Part shown: positions 47,925-58,524 of the stretch, piece by piece
How positions within the stretch are numbered: position 1 is the first letter of the stretch
Layout of the letters: every line of letters begins with the position of its first letter
Origin: Lacticaseibacillus nasuensis JCM 17158
Lineage (GTDB): Bacteria > Bacillota > Bacilli > Lactobacillales > Lactobacillaceae
Assembly (NCBI RefSeq): GCF_001434705.1
Contig: NZ_AZDJ01000022.1
Location: forward strand, 62,001 to 126,000
DNA length: 64,000 bases
Direction of reading: 5' to 3'
Notes under the pieces: model-generated
The model's database searches: none
Seen by the model: the letters and a program-made list of their open reading frames with translations, nothing else
What the model was told of the DNA's origin: nothing
Made by a program: the position numbers and the translations under genes

Positions 47925-48956
47925 TCACCGCTCTCTTTTGGTGTGGACCTGAAACGCTCGGTTGAGCACTTCAGTGGCGACTTTATCGCCGTCGTGAAAG
48001 ACGCCTTGATCCCGCAGCCGCAGAAAATCGGCGGAAATCACCCGACAACCCATGGCCCGCAACGCCGCGTAGTCGTGTTGCACCGGCAGCAGAATCTCGT
48101 TGTACTTGTTGGCGTTCAGGTAATGCTCCGGCACCGGCGCAATGTTGACTAACACCGTGTCGACAAACGGCTCGCCGAGGTGATCGTGCAACACCTGCAC
48201 GTGTTGCGCGTCGGTGAAGCCTTCCGTCTCGCCTTTTTGCGTCATGATATTGACGACATAAACAATTTCCGCCTGGGTTTTGCGGACGGCTTCGCCGAGG
48301 TTGCCGATCATGAGGTTCGGCAAAATGCTGGTGAACAGACTCCCGGGCCCGAGCACGACGACATCGGCAGCCATAATGGCAGCAATGACCTCGGCCATCG
48401 CGGCCGGTGGCTGCGTCGCGGCCGGATTCGTTTCGGTCACATACACCCGCTTGATTTGTTTGCCGGCGGCGGAAATTTCCGCCTCACCGGCTTGCGTGGT
48501 GCCGTCTGCAAATTCCGCGTGCAAGGTCAGCGGCGTGTTGCTGGCGGGATACACGTGCCCGTCCACGTTCAACAAACTGCTGAGTTCTTGAATCGCCGGA
48601 AAAATGCCGCCTTTCATTTCCGACAACGCAGCGATAATTAAGTTGCCAATCGCGTGGCCGGCAAAGAAACTATCGGAGGAATCGAAGCGATACTGAAACA
48701 CGTCGAGGCTGATTGGCTCGGCGTTGCTTAATGCCACCAAGACGTTGCGAATATCGCCAGGCGGCACGACGTTGATATAATCGCGGATGACCCCGCTGGA
48801 CCCGCCGTCATCGGCCACGGTGACCACCGCGGTAACGTCGGCGTTTTGATCGTGCAACGACTTAACGATGACGGGTAAGCCGGTGCCGCCGCCAATGACG
48901 ACGACTTTTGGCCGGCGCCCCTTGATGACCCGAATGGTTTTGGCTGCAAGCGTCAT
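47925..48956 (-). CDS. yvcK: YvcK/CofD-like regulator of carbon flux and cell shape
   Basis: 343 residues. Nucleotide-sugar-binding start [24 protein letters not shown], and [12 protein letters not shown] are conserved in YvcK (MgfK). In Bacillus it binds UDP-sugars and is needed for growth on gluconeogenic carbon and for PBP localisation. ATG overlaps the rapZ stop (ATGA). Confidence 0.95.
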   Translation of the reverse strand: MTLAAKTIRVIKGRRPKVVVIGGGTGLPVIVKSLHDQNADVTAVVTVADDGGSSGVIRDYINVVPPGDIRNVLVALSNAEPISLDVFQYRFDSSDSFFAGHAIGNLIIAALSEMKGGIFPAIQELSSLLNVDGHVYPASNTPLTLHAEFADGTTQAGEAEISAAGKQIKRVYVTETNPAATQPPAAMAEVIAAIMAADVVVLGPGSLFTSILPNLMIGNLGEAVRKTQAEIVYVVNIMTQKGETEGFTDAQHVQVLHDHLGEPFVDTVLVNIAPVPEHYLNANKYNEILLPVQHDYAALRAMGCRVISADFLRLRDQGVFHDGDKVATEVLNRAFQVHTKRER

Positions 48957-49837
48957 GAGCGGTTCACCGTCGCTTTCCGCTTGTTAATGTCGCGGTGCGT
49001 GATGTCCACGGGAAAATCCTGCGCCAAGGCCTTGCCAAGCCGCTCGGCAAATGCCACGCTGCGGTGCTGGCCGCCGGTGCAGCCAATGGCCACGGTGACG
49101 CTGGCCTTACCTTCTTGTTGATACTGCGGCATGATTTCCGCCAGCAAGCCATAGAATTTATCGTAGAAACTGCTGGCCTGTGGGTTATCCATCACGTAGT
49201 CATACACCGCTTGGTCCAACCCGGTCAGCGGCTTGTACGCGGCGACGTAATACGGGTTCGGCAAAAAGCGCACATCCATCACGATGTCCGCGTCAATCGG
49301 CACGCCGTACTTGAAGCCGAAGCTCATCACCTCAACGTGAAAGGTCGGGTGGTCGCTGGACTTAAAGGTGTGGAAAAGCTTCTCGCGCAGCTGACGCGGC
49401 GACAAGTCGGTGGTGTTGATGACCACCTGCGCCCGGTTGCGCAATTCCTGCAGCAAGGCGCGCTCTTTTTGAATGCCATCCATCAAGCGGCCTTCCGGAG
49501 CCAACGGGTGCGCGCGGCGCGTTTCCTTATAGCGGGAGACCAAGGCGTCATCCGTGGCGTCGAGGAACAATATCCGGCTGGTGACAAACGCGGTATTCTC
49601 TAACCCCGCCAGCATTTCATTGATTTGATCGTAAAACGCCTGGCTGCGCAGGTCGATCACCAGCGCAATCTTGGTAATGCTGCCGGTGTCCCGAATCAAC
49701 TGCCAAAACTTCGGTAACAACGCGGGTGGCATGTTATCCACGCAAAAATAGCCCAGATCCTCGAATGATTGCATGGCGACGGTTTTCCCCGCGCCAGACA
49801 TCCCCGTAATGATGACCAGATCCAATTGTTCAGCCAT
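48953..49837 (-). CDS. rapZ: RNase adapter RapZ / YvcJ nucleotide-binding protein
   Basis: 294 residues from ATG 49837 (AGGAGG upstream); the frame further up is leader. Walker [15 protein letters not shown], Walker B-like KIALVIDLR, and the C-terminal [14 protein letters not shown] are family hallmarks. In E. coli RapZ steers RNase E to GlmZ; in Gram-positives the role is less clear and includes competence. First gene of the three. Confidence 0.95.
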   Translation of the reverse strand: MAEQLDLVIITGMSGAGKTVAMQSFEDLGYFCVDNMPPALLPKFWQLIRDTGSITKIALVIDLRSQAFYDQINEMLAGLENTAFVTSRILFLDATDDALVSRYKETRRAHPLAPEGRLMDGIQKERALLQELRNRAQVVINTTDLSPRQLREKLFHTFKSSDHPTFHVEVMSFGFKYGVPIDADIVMDVRFLPNPYYVAAYKPLTGLDQAVYDYVMDNPQASSFYDKFYGLLAEIMPQYQQEGKASVTVAIGCTGGQHRSVAFAERLGKALAQDFPVDITHRDINKRKATVNRS

Positions 49838-49861
49838 GGTGATCCTCCTATAAGTTGCGAG

Positions 49862-49898
49862 CCGGGGTGGTCCTAGGCAAAGCTTCTTGCCCCGGCGA
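49862..49898 (-). promoter_or_regulatory. Hairpin in the rapZ leader
   Basis: GCCGGGG and CCCCGGC enclose an inner GGCAA/TTGCC stem, 24 bases before the rapZ start codon. It could tune expression of the rapZ operon; no known riboswitch is recognised. Confidence 0.4.
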
Positions 49899-50005
49899 AC
49901 ACGATTAAGTGGTGAGCCGGGACGGGTAAGAAACGCCACCCACCCGGCAAAATAATCCTCAACTAGCGTAACACACCGGGCGTGTCACCGCCACTAAATT
50001 GCACG

Positions 50006-50027
50006 AAAAAAGCGGCCAGAGCCGCTT
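50006..50027 (-). terminator. Rho-independent terminator after the HdeD-like gene
   Basis: AAGCGGC pairs with GCCGCTT around TCTG, followed by a T-run on the minus strand, 25 bases past the stop. Confidence 0.85.
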
Positions 50028-50050
50028 AAGCCAATCGATTTTCCCGCGTA

Positions 50051-50593
50051 TCACCGCACGAAATACCGCGCGATGGCCAACACAATGCTGTTGACCCCAA
50101 AAATGGTAAAGAACAACGCCAGCAACGTTACCAAGCCGACCGCCGAAACCACCGGTTGCATGATGAACAGAAAGGCTGCGGCCAGGGTGACCAGGTTGAG
50201 CAACAAGCTGAGGATAAACCAGCCCCACCCCGCGGCGCGCAGGTGGCTGATGGTAATCAGGCTGGTCAGCGTGTCAATCAGGAACCACAGCGCGAATAGG
50301 TAGGCCAAGGTCATCGCTCCGCTTGGCAGGTCGACGAGGAAGAAGACCCCGATGGCGATGTCAAAAATGCCGACGATTAAAGTGACCCAACTCGACCAAC
50401 CGGAAAACCGGCGCAGCTTGGTGAAGGTGCTGATGGCCGCGATGCCGCGAATGATGGCGATGATGGCAAAGATAAAACTTAACGTCAGCATCGTGGCCCC
50501 CGGGTTGCGATACATGATCAACGCCGCCACCAACAAGGCGACGCCGGTCATGAATTCTCCCCAGTCAAAGCCAAAGCGTTCAGAACGATTCAT
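50051..50593 (-). CDS. HdeD/DUF308-family membrane protein
   Basis: 180 residues from ATG 50593 (AAGAGGAACC upstream). Six short membrane helices in the repeating layout of HdeD (WGEFMTGVALLVAALIMYRNPG; IRGIAAISTF; VGIFDIAIGVFFLVDLP). Associated with acid or envelope stress in enterobacteria; role here unknown. Flanked by terminators, so probably its own unit. Confidence 0.83.
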   Translation of the reverse strand: MNRSERFGFDWGEFMTGVALLVAALIMYRNPGATMLTLSFIFAIIAIIRGIAAISTFTKLRRFSGWSSWVTLIVGIFDIAIGVFFLVDLPSGAMTLAYLFALWFLIDTLTSLITISHLRAAGWGWFILSLLLNLVTLAAAFLFIMQPVVSAVGLVTLLALFFTIFGVNSIVLAIARYFVR

Positions 50594-50683
50594 GATGGTT
50601 CCTCTTTTCTTCTCGATTAGCTTCATCATAACCGGTTGCCGGCGACGACTCAAGGCTGAGGCGGAAAACGTTGGTTCTTCGCC

Positions 50684-50721
50684 AAAAAAATTGCCACCAC
50701 GTTCACCGCGTGGTGGCAATT
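50684..50721 (-). terminator. Rho-independent terminator after uvrA
   Basis: 12- to 13-bp stem (ATTGCCACCACG with CGTGGTGGCAAT), seven T on the minus strand, immediately past the uvrA stop. Confidence 0.92.
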
Positions 50722-50725
50722 GAGC

Positions 50726-53584
50726 CTAGCTTTGTGCCTGGGCAGCCGCGCGGGCCTTATCCCGGGCCATGATTGGCGCGAGGTATTGGCCGGTGTAGCT
50801 TTCTGGCACCTTGGCGACTTGTTCCGGCGTCCCGGTAGTGATGACGGTCCCACCGGCATCGCCGCCTTCTGGCCCAAGGTCGATCACCCAGTCGGCGGTT
50901 TTAATCACGTCGAGGTTGTGCTCGATGACCAAGACGGTGTTGCCGTCATCAACCAGCCGCTGCAAGACGCCGAGCAGTCGGCGAATGTCATCGGTGTGCA
51001 AGCCGGTGGTCGGCTCGTCAAGGATGTAGAAGTTCTTCCCAGTGGAAATCTTCTGCAACTCGCTGGCCAGCTTCATGCGCTGCGCCTCGCCACCGCTTAG
51101 CGTGGTGGCGCTTTGGCCCATGGTGACATAGCCGAGGCCGACGTCGACGATGGTTTGCAGCTTGCGGGCAATCTTAGGAATTGGGGCGAAGAACTTCACG
51201 GCTTCTTGCACGGTCATGTCGAGCACTTCGGCGATGTTCTTGCCCTTGTACGTCACTTCCAGCGTTTCGGAGTTGTAGCGCGTGCCATGGCAAACCTCAC
51301 ACGGGACGTAGACATCCGGCAAAAAGTTCATCTCGATCTTGATGATGCCGTCGCCTTTGCAGTTTTCGCAGCGTCCGCCCTTGACGTTAAACGAGAAGCG
51401 GCCTTGCGAATACCCGCGCAGCTTGGCTTCTTGCGTCTGGGCAAACAGCGCGCGAATGTCGTTGAAAACGCCGGTGTAAGTCGCCGGGTTACTGCGCGGT
51501 GTGCGCCCGATTGGACTTTGGTCAATATCGATGAGCTTTTCGATATTTTCCCAGCCGAGAATCTTTGTGTACTTGCCGGGCTTGGTGGAATTATGGTAAA
51601 GCTTTTGCGCCAGCGCGCGCTTTAAAATCGAATTGACCAGCGTCGACTTCCCGGAACCGGACACGCCGGTCACGGCGATAAACTTCCCCAACGGAAAATC
51701 GACGGTAATTTTTTTCAAATTATTTTCGGCGGCGCCTTGAATCTCGATGCGCTTGCCATTTCCCTTGCGTCGTTCGGTCGGCACGGGGATAAACTTCTTG
51801 CCGGCTAAATATTGGCCGGTAAGCGACTTGTGCGAGCGCATCACCTGCTTGGGCGTGCCGGCTGCCATGATTTCGCCGCCGAGGTCGCCGGCGCCGGGAC
51901 CGACGTCGACGATGTAATCGCTGGCCAGCATCGTGTCCTCATCGTGCTCGACGACAACCAAGGTGTTGCCCAGGTCGCGCATTTTTTTCAGCGAGGTGAT
52001 CAAGCGATCGTTGTCGCGTTGGTGCAGGCCAATCGACGGCTCGTCCAGAATGTACAAGACCCCACTGAGGTTCGAGCCAATTTGCGTCGCTAGGCGAATT
52101 CGCTGCGCCTCGCCGCCGGATAAGGTGCCGGCGCTGCGACTCAGAGTGAGGTAATCGAGGCCGACGTTTTCCAGGAAGGTCAACCGGTCGACGACTTCCT
52201 TGAGGATCGGCTTGGCAATCACCTGCTCGCTTTCGCTCATCGTCACGCCTTGGAAAAATGGCAAGGCGTGCTTGATGGACAAGTCAGTGGCTTCGGCGAT
52301 ATCTTGACCTGCCACCTTGACGGCCAAGGCCTGACGATTCAGCCGCTTGCCGTGGCACACCGGGCAGGTCAGCTCGGTCATGTACTGGCGCATCGAATCA
52401 GACCCGAAGGCAAAATTGTTGTTGGCGTTGTAGCGGCGCCAAACGTTGTTGACCACGCCTTCAAACGGAGCCTCAACATCCTTATGCGGGCCAAATTCAC
52501 CTTCGCTGCGAAAATGGAAGGTCTTACCGTCGCTGCCGTTTAACACCAGGTCCTGCTGGCGCTGGGTCAACTTGTTGAAGGGCTTATCCATCGGAATCTT
52601 GAACGCCGCACAAAACTGCGCCAGCATCGACGGGTAATACTTCGACGTGGCGCTGGCCCATGGCGCCAAGGCTCCTTCGGCCAGCGTTTTGCTCCGATCC
52701 GGCACGACCAAGTCGACGTCGACGGTGAGCTTCACGCCTAAGCCGTCGCATTCGGGGCAAGCCCCAAACGGCGCGTTGAAGGAAAACAGCCGCGGCTCGA
52801 GGACGCCAATGGTGAAGCCGCAAATCGGGCAGGCAAAATGCTCGGAGAAAATCAGCGGCTCGCCGCCGATCACGTCGGCCGTGGCGTAGCCTTCGGACAA
52901 CCGCAAGGCGGCTTCAAAAGAGTCGAACAGCCGCGAGCGGACTTCAGGTTTCACCACGATGCGGTCAATCACGATGTCGATGTCGTGGAACTTATTCTTG
53001 TCCAGCTCCACGTCGGCAGAGGCATCCATCACTTCGCCGTCGACGCGCATGCGGACGTAGCCTTCCCGCACGATTTTCTCGAGGACCTTTTTGTGACTGC
53101 CCTTCTTGTGGCGCACAATTGGGCTGAGAATCTGCAGCCGGGTTTGGTCGGGCAACTGCTGGACCCGGTCGACCATTTGCTCAACACTTTGGCTGACGAT
53201 TGGCGTGCCGTCGTTGGGACAAATCGGATGGCCGATCCGCGCCCACAACAGGCGCAAGTAGTCGTTGATTTCCGTCACCGTGCCCACGGTACTCCGCGGG
53301 TTCTTCGACGTCGTTTTTTGATCGATTGAAATCGCCGGCGACAACCCGTCGATGCTGTCGACGTCGGGCTTGTCCATTTGGCCCAAAAACTGACGCGCAT
53401 AGGCGGACAGACTTTCGACATAGCGCCGCTGCCCTTCGGCGTACAGCGTGTCAAAGGCCAGGCTGGACTTGCCGGAGCCAGACAGCCCGGTCATCACCAC
53501 CAGCTTGTTGCGTGGAATGGAGACGTCGACGTTTTTTAAGTTATGGGCGCGAGCGCCGTGAATCACAATTTTATCATTTGCCAT
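50726..53584 (-). CDS. uvrA: Excinuclease ABC subunit A
   Basis: 952 residues, full length. Two ABC ATPase modules: Walker [16 protein letters not shown] and [15 protein letters not shown], with signatures LSGGEAQRI and LSGGEAQRM. Zinc modules are visible at CPICGF...CPECDG and CENCKG...CEVCHG. It recognises bulky DNA damage with UvrB in nucleotide excision repair. Three bases after uvrB, so one operon. Confidence 0.98.
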   Translation of the reverse strand: MANDKIVIHGARAHNLKNVDVSIPRNKLVVMTGLSGSGKSSLAFDTLYAEGQRRYVESLSAYARQFLGQMDKPDVDSIDGLSPAISIDQKTTSKNPRSTVGTVTEINDYLRLLWARIGHPICPNDGTPIVSQSVEQMVDRVQQLPDQTRLQILSPIVRHKKGSHKKVLEKIVREGYVRMRVDGEVMDASADVELDKNKFHDIDIVIDRIVVKPEVRSRLFDSFEAALRLSEGYATADVIGGEPLIFSEHFACPICGFTIGVLEPRLFSFNAPFGACPECDGLGVKLTVDVDLVVPDRSKTLAEGALAPWASATSKYYPSMLAQFCAAFKIPMDKPFNKLTQRQQDLVLNGSDGKTFHFRSEGEFGPHKDVEAPFEGVVNNVWRRYNANNNFAFGSDSMRQYMTELTCPVCHGKRLNRQALAVKVAGQDIAEATDLSIKHALPFFQGVTMSESEQVIAKPILKEVVDRLTFLENVGLDYLTLSRSAGTLSGGEAQRIRLATQIGSNLSGVLYILDEPSIGLHQRDNDRLITSLKKMRDLGNTLVVVEHDEDTMLASDYIVDVGPGAGDLGGEIMAAGTPKQVMRSHKSLTGQYLAGKKFIPVPTERRKGNGKRIEIQGAAENNLKKITVDFPLGKFIAVTGVSGSGKSTLVNSILKRALAQKLYHNSTKPGKYTKILGWENIEKLIDIDQSPIGRTPRSNPATYTGVFNDIRALFAQTQEAKLRGYSQGRFSFNVKGGRCENCKGDGIIKIEMNFLPDVYVPCEVCHGTRYNSETLEVTYKGKNIAEVLDMTVQEAVKFFAPIPKIARKLQTIVDVGLGYVTMGQSATTLSGGEAQRMKLASELQKISTGKNFYILDEPTTGLHTDDIRRLLGVLQRLVDDGNTVLVIEHNLDVIKTADWVIDLGPEGGDAGGTVITTGTPEQVAKVPESYTGQYLAPIMARDKARAAAQAQS

Positions 53585-53587
53585 GCA

Positions 53588-55600
53588 TTAACTCTCCGCT
53601 TGTAGTTCTAGAATGGTGTCGCGCAAGGTGGCGGCTTGCTCGAAGTCGAGCTTCTTGGCCGCGGCTTGCATTTGGCCCTCAAGGTTCTCGATTAACTGCT
53701 TGCGCTCCGCCTTGGTCATATCGTGCAGATCGACTTCGGCAAAACTGCGCTTGGCGTCGGGATTGTCGGCGTCGGTAGTGTCGAGCATCGAAATCGCGTC
53801 GCGCACCGGTTTGATGATTGTCTTCGGGGTAATGTGGTGCTTTTTGTTAAACGCCATTTGGATGTCGCGCCGGCGCTGGGTTTCGCTGATCGCCTCGTGC
53901 ATCGAGTCGGTAATGTGGTCGGCGTACATGATGACCTTACCGTGCTCGTTTCGGCTGGCCCGGCCGATGGTTTGAATCAAACTCCGCGTGGCGCGCAGGA
54001 AGCCTTCCTTGTCCGCATCGAGAATCGCAATCAGGGACACCTCGGGGACATCGATGCCTTCCCGCAGCAAGTTAATGCCGACAAGCACGTCGAATTTGCC
54101 AAGCCGCAAGTCGCGAATAATCTCGGTGCGCTCCAAGGTTTTGATGTCGCTGTGCAGATACTTGACCTTGATGCCTTCGTCTTTGAGGTAGTCGGTGAGG
54201 TCCTCGGCCATTTTCTTGGTCAAGGTGGTGATGAAGACGCGCTCGTGCTTCTCAACGCGCAGGTTGATCTCGCTGACCAGGTCATCGATTTGGCCCATGA
54301 TCGGGCGCACCTCGATTTCTGGGTCCAGCAAGCCAGTCGGCCGAATGATTTGCTCGGCGACGTCTTCCTTCGGTACGCGATCCAGTTCATACGGCCCCGG
54401 GGTGGCAGAAACATAAAGAATCTGGTTGACGTGCTGCTCGAATTCATGCAGCATCAGCGGGCGGTTGTCCAAGGCGCTCGGCAACCGGAACCCGTAATCG
54501 ACCAGCGTCTGCTTCCGCGCGCGGTCACCGTTATACATCCCCCGCACCTGCGGCATAGTGACGTGGCTTTCGTCGACCATGATCATGAAGTCCTTCGGGA
54601 AGAAGTCCAGCAGAGTAAACGGTGGCTCGCCGGGTTTGCGGCCGTCCATGTGGCGGGAATAGTTTTCAATCCCGTTGGTGTAGCCCATTTCCCGCAACAT
54701 CTCGATGTCGTAGGTCGTACGCTGCTCGAGGCGCTGAGCCTCCAACAACTTGCCTTCGCCGCGCAGCTCCTTGAGCCGCTCGTCCAGCTCCTCACTGATG
54801 CCTTCAATCCCGCGTTCCATCGCGTCATCGTTGGTCATGAAGTGGGTGGCCGGGAAAATCGACACGTGTTGGCGCGTCCCGACGACCTCGCCGGTTAAGG
54901 CGTCGACTTCGGTGATGCGATCGATTTCGTCGCCGAAAAACTCGACGCGAATCGCGTGGTCATCGCGCGATGCCGGGAAAATTTCCACGACGTCGCCGCG
55001 CACCCGAAAGCGCCCGCGCTGAAAGTCGATGTCGTTGCGGTCGAATTGAATGTCGACCAGCTGGCGCAACAAGGTGTTGCGGTCAATTTCCATGCCTTGG
55101 CGCAGCGACAGCGTGTGGTCCCGATACTCCGTTGGCGAGCCTAAGCCGAAAATAGAGGACACGGAAGCGACGACAATCACGTCGTTGCGTTCCAGCAATG
55201 CGCTGGTCGCACTGTGCCGCAGCTTATCGATTTCGTCGTTGATCGCCGAGTCCTTTTCGATGTAAGTATCGCTACTCGGGACATAGGCCTCGGGCTGATA
55301 ATAATCGTAATAAGACACGAAGTATTCCACGGCGTTGTGCGGGAAGAACTCCTTGAACTCACCATACAACTGGCCGGCTAGCGTCTTGTTGTGGGAGAGA
55401 ATTAAGGTCGGCTTGCCGACGTTTTTAATGACGTTACTCATTGTAAAGGTCTTCCCGGTCCCAGTTGCCCCGAGCAAGATCTGTTCTTTTTTCCCGGCCA
55501 AGAAGCCCTTGGTCAACTTGTCGATGGCCTGAGGCTGATCGCCCGCCGGTTGGTACGGCGAAACCAGGTCAAACGGCCGGTCTGGCATGCGTTCGATCAT
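53588..55600 (-). CDS. uvrB: Excinuclease ABC subunit B
   Basis: 670 residues; GGAGGAA nine bases before ATG. Helicase motifs [21 protein letters not shown], and [16 protein letters not shown], the beta-hairpin [21 protein letters not shown], and a C-terminal UVR motif ([21 protein letters not shown]) are all present. It verifies damage and recruits UvrC. First gene of uvrBA. Confidence 0.98.
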   Translation of the reverse strand: MIERMPDRPFDLVSPYQPAGDQPQAIDKLTKGFLAGKKEQILLGATGTGKTFTMSNVIKNVGKPTLILSHNKTLAGQLYGEFKEFFPHNAVEYFVSYYDYYQPEAYVPSSDTYIEKDSAINDEIDKLRHSATSALLERNDVIVVASVSSIFGLGSPTEYRDHTLSLRQGMEIDRNTLLRQLVDIQFDRNDIDFQRGRFRVRGDVVEIFPASRDDHAIRVEFFGDEIDRITEVDALTGEVVGTRQHVSIFPATHFMTNDDAMERGIEGISEELDERLKELRGEGKLLEAQRLEQRTTYDIEMLREMGYTNGIENYSRHMDGRKPGEPPFTLLDFFPKDFMIMVDESHVTMPQVRGMYNGDRARKQTLVDYGFRLPSALDNRPLMLHEFEQHVNQILYVSATPGPYELDRVPKEDVAEQIIRPTGLLDPEIEVRPIMGQIDDLVSEINLRVEKHERVFITTLTKKMAEDLTDYLKDEGIKVKYLHSDIKTLERTEIIRDLRLGKFDVLVGINLLREGIDVPEVSLIAILDADKEGFLRATRSLIQTIGRASRNEHGKVIMYADHITDSMHEAISETQRRRDIQMAFNKKHHITPKTIIKPVRDAISMLDTTDADNPDAKRSFAEVDLHDMTKAERKQLIENLEGQMQAAAKKLDFEQAATLRDTILELQAES

Positions 55601-55658
55601 GCGCGTTCCTCCAATCTCTGCGTCCTTCGGTGGCGCTGGCGTCCCGAATTTTGCGCTG

Positions 55659-55688
55659 AAAAAAAGTTGGCCCAGCGGTCCAACTTTT
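55659..55688 (-). terminator. Rho-independent terminator after the HD-domain gene
   Basis: AAAGTTGG pairs with CCAACTTT around nine bases, followed by seven T on the minus strand. It separates the HD gene from uvrBA. Confidence 0.88.
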
Positions 55689-55738
55689 GATTACGTTACT
55701 TATTATATCACGGCGAACAAACTTTCGCACCTGTGCGT

Positions 55739-56371
55739 TCAAGCCTTCATGATGCTGCGGGTGAGCTTGGTCAACATGTCGCGATCGGCAAATTCTTCGT
55801 TCAACATATCCGGCAAAATCTCATCGAGAAAATAGCGCACGCACGGCCGCGATTCAAAGGACATGATCACGCTCAGGCTTTCCGTGTAGATATCCACGAA
55901 GACGCGCTCCGGATTGCCCTTTTCGATTTCGCCGAAGGATTCGTACAGCAAGTCCACTTTGTCGGCGACGCTGAGAATCTCGCCTTCCAACGTATCGTCC
56001 TTACCTTCCGACAGGCGCCGGCGATAAATCGCCTGGTACTCTTCGGGAATTTCGTTTTGGATGAAGTTCTCCGTCATCGACTCTTCCACGTCGGCTAACA
56101 TTGAGCGCAACGCCGGCGTCGCGTATTTCACCGGCGTCTTGATGTCGCCGATGAAGCGCTCGGTGTAGTCGTGGTTCAGCGCCTTTTCGTACAGCCGCTG
56201 CCAATCAACCTCGTTGCCGGCGTGTTCCTCGATGTCCCCTAACATTTGCGCAATCTCTGCCACCTTGAAGCTATGGGCTGCCACCGTATGCTCGGCGTAC
56301 TTGAAGAATCCTGGTGCGCGCCGCAGTGTCTCTAAGTTGCTCAGTCCCTCAATAAATTGGTGCATGCCCAT
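55739..56371 (-). CDS. HD-domain hydrolase, YfbR-like
   Basis: 210 residues. The HD metal site is spread over AAHSFKVAEIAQ (first His), ALNHDYTERFIGD (HD pair) and ILSVADKVDLLYES (final Asp). The layout resembles YfbR, a 5'-deoxynucleotidase, which would tie in with nucleotide pool care; substrate not proven. Single gene upstream of uvrBA with its own terminator. Confidence 0.85.
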   Translation of the reverse strand: MGMHQFIEGLSNLETLRRAPGFFKYAEHTVAAHSFKVAEIAQMLGDIEEHAGNEVDWQRLYEKALNHDYTERFIGDIKTPVKYATPALRSMLADVEESMTENFIQNEIPEEYQAIYRRRLSEGKDDTLEGEILSVADKVDLLYESFGEIEKGNPERVFVDIYTESLSVIMSFESRPCVRYFLDEILPDMLNEEFADRDMLTKLTRSIMKA

Positions 56372-56464
56372 GAATGATTGGCCTCCCTGCCTAAAATTGT
56401 CACAATGTTAGCACGCCGCCCGAAGCCACGCAAGGCTTCATGAGGGAGAAATGAGAAGCGAGCA

Positions 56465-56507
56465 CAAAAAAGACTGGCAGAGGCCATGTGCAACCTCTGC
56501 CAGTCTT
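56465..56507 (-). terminator. Rho-independent terminator after pgm
   Basis: 14-bp stem AAGACTGGCAGAGG with CCTCTGCCAGTCTT, 10-base loop, then TTTT on the minus strand. Confidence 0.92.
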
Positions 56508-56509
56508 CC

Positions 56510-58237
56510 TTATGCTTCTTGACGAAACGCATCTAACGCGGCTTCAAACCCGGCTAGCTTATCTTGGGCCGCCGCATCGGTGTCGGCGCTGGTGCCCACG
56601 TAAAACTTCACCTTGGGCTCGGTGCCGGAAGGCCGAATCGCGATCCAGGTGCCATCGGTCAAAACGTACTTCAACACGTCAGACACCGGCATGTCGATGG
56701 GCTCGCTGGTGCCATCCGCCTTGATGCGTAACTGCGTCTTGTAGTCTTGCGTCTCGGCGATGGTCACACCCATGAAGCCGGTTGGCGCCTCAGCGCGAAA
56801 CTTGGTCATCAATGCCGCCATTTCCTTTGGCCCGTCGACGCCAGGAAAATCGACGCCGATGGTTTTTTCGGCATAATAGCCATACTTGGCGTACAGCGCC
56901 TGAATGCCGTCCCATAACGTCATGTTTTGGGACTTGTAGTAGGCGGCAACTTCGGCCAGCAACACGGTGGACTGAATCGCATCCTTGTCGCGCACGAACG
57001 GTTTAATGAGGTAGCCATAGCTTTCCTCAAACCCAAACAAGAACTCGTGCTCACCGGTTTCCTCGTAGTGCTTGATCTGATCGCCGATGAACTTGAAGCC
57101 GGTTTCGACGTTGATCATGGCGACGCCATAATCCTCAGCGATTGCCGTGGCCAACTCGGTGGACACGATGGACTTCACCACCGCCCCGTTGGCAGGCAGC
57201 GTGCCGGCTTGTTTGCGCGCCTCTAAAATGTAGTGCAACAGTAGCGACGCGATTTGGTTGCCGGTCAGCAACTGGTACTCGGAGCCGGTCCACACGGCGG
57301 TGCCGAGCCGGTCGGCATCGGGGTCGGTGGCAATCAGCACATCGGCGTGGGCTTCCTTGCCCAGCGCGATGGCCATGTCGAAGGCCTGCGGAAATTCGGG
57401 ATTGGGAAACGGCACCGTAGGAAATTCGGGATCGGCGATGCCTTGCTCGGGCACGAGCTGAAATTTCTCAAATCCGGCGTTGCGCAACACCATTTGCGCC
57501 GGAATGCGCCCGGTACCGTGCAGCGGTGTGTAAATCAGCCGCATGTCTTTGCCAAAGTTATGCACGAGCTGCGGGTCGATGGTGACCGTTGCCACCTGCG
57601 CGTAATAGGCCTCGTCGACGTCTTCGCCGATGATTGCCATCAGCTCGCGATCGCGCAACTGCCGGGTAGTCAGCGTCTTGATGTGGAAAATGTCAGCCAC
57701 CGAGCGCACAAACTTGGTGATCATGTCCGAGGCTTCCGGCGGCATTTGTCCGCCATCCGGGCCATAAATCTTGTAACCATTATATTGCTTCGGATTGTGA
57801 CTCGCCGTGATCATGATCCCAGCCGTCGCGTGCAAGTGCCGCACGGCAAAAGACAACTCCGGCGTCGGGCGCAAGCTGTCGAAGACGAAGCTGCGAATAT
57901 CATGCGCCCCAAGCACCGCGGCAGATTCATAGGCGAATTCTTGGCTCATGTACCGCGAGTCATAGCTGATCGCGACACCGGCGTGCTTAGCCTCGACGCT
58001 TAGCGTATCGATGTACCGCGCCAGCCCCTCGGTGGCTTGGCGCACGGTGAATACGTTCATCCGGCCTATCCCCGCTCCCAGCACGCCGCGCATGCCGGCG
58101 GTGCCGAAACTCATCGGCGCCGCAAAGGCTTCCTCCATCGTCGCTTGATCTGTGGCCATATCGGCGAGTTCATACTTCATTGCAGTCGGCAGGCTCGGTT
58201 CGGCTAGCCAGGCGGCAAAGTTTTCCTGAAATGTCAT
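56510..58237 (-). CDS. pgm: Alpha-phosphoglucomutase/phosphomannomutase (PgcA type)
   Basis: 575 residues from ATG 58237 (GGGAGCAGGGAC upstream); the longer frame lacks a site. Active-site Ser in TASHNPKQYNGYK, metal loop DPDADRLG, sugar loop FGFEESYGYL and phosphate loop RPSGTEPK. It links glucose 6-phosphate to glucose 1-phosphate and so to UDP-glucose for glycolipids, teichoic acid or exopolysaccharide. Conserved neighbour of trxB in lactobacilli. Confidence 0.95.
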   Translation of the reverse strand: MTFQENFAAWLAEPSLPTAMKYELADMATDQATMEEAFAAPMSFGTAGMRGVLGAGIGRMNVFTVRQATEGLARYIDTLSVEAKHAGVAISYDSRYMSQEFAYESAAVLGAHDIRSFVFDSLRPTPELSFAVRHLHATAGIMITASHNPKQYNGYKIYGPDGGQMPPEASDMITKFVRSVADIFHIKTLTTRQLRDRELMAIIGEDVDEAYYAQVATVTIDPQLVHNFGKDMRLIYTPLHGTGRIPAQMVLRNAGFEKFQLVPEQGIADPEFPTVPFPNPEFPQAFDMAIALGKEAHADVLIATDPDADRLGTAVWTGSEYQLLTGNQIASLLLHYILEARKQAGTLPANGAVVKSIVSTELATAIAEDYGVAMINVETGFKFIGDQIKHYEETGEHEFLFGFEESYGYLIKPFVRDKDAIQSTVLLAEVAAYYKSQNMTLWDGIQALYAKYGYYAEKTIGVDFPGVDGPKEMAALMTKFRAEAPTGFMGVTIAETQDYKTQLRIKADGTSEPIDMPVSDVLKYVLTDGTWIAIRPSGTEPKVKFYVGTSADTDAAAQDKLAGFEAALDAFRQEA

Positions 58238-58476
58238 GTCCCTGCTCCCATCTCGCGCAATGCGCGGTTTGTCTGCTCCATTGTACAATAGAATGCGCGA
58301 AGCTGCCGAGTGCTTGCCGCGCAATTTGCGCATGCTGACGCGGTGACCTGGTGCGGCCTGAAGCAAAAAGCTAAGGCCCGCCGCGCAAATCTGCGCAAAC
58401 TTCGGCAAGTCCCCACCCCGGCACCTCCGTTATGCCACAAGTCCTAGATTTTTGCCAATGATAAGTCGCGCCCACG

Positions 58477-58510
58477 AAAAAACCGCCAACTCACAGTGAG
58501 TCGACGGTTC
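58477..58510 (-). terminator. Rho-independent terminator after pepN
   Basis: About 13 pairs including G-T (AACCGTCGACTCA with TGAGTTGGCGGTT), 3-base loop, followed by six T on the minus strand. Confidence 0.85.
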
Positions 58511-58524
58511 AATGATACGACCGA

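Noticed and set aside
53723-54898. 391-codon open frame on the plus strand
   Set aside because: Antisense shadow of uvrB; composition is not protein-like for this genome and no homology is recognised.
58238-58408. N-terminal extension of the phosphoglucomutase
   Set aside because: No ribosome site, and the family begins at the MTFQENF region.
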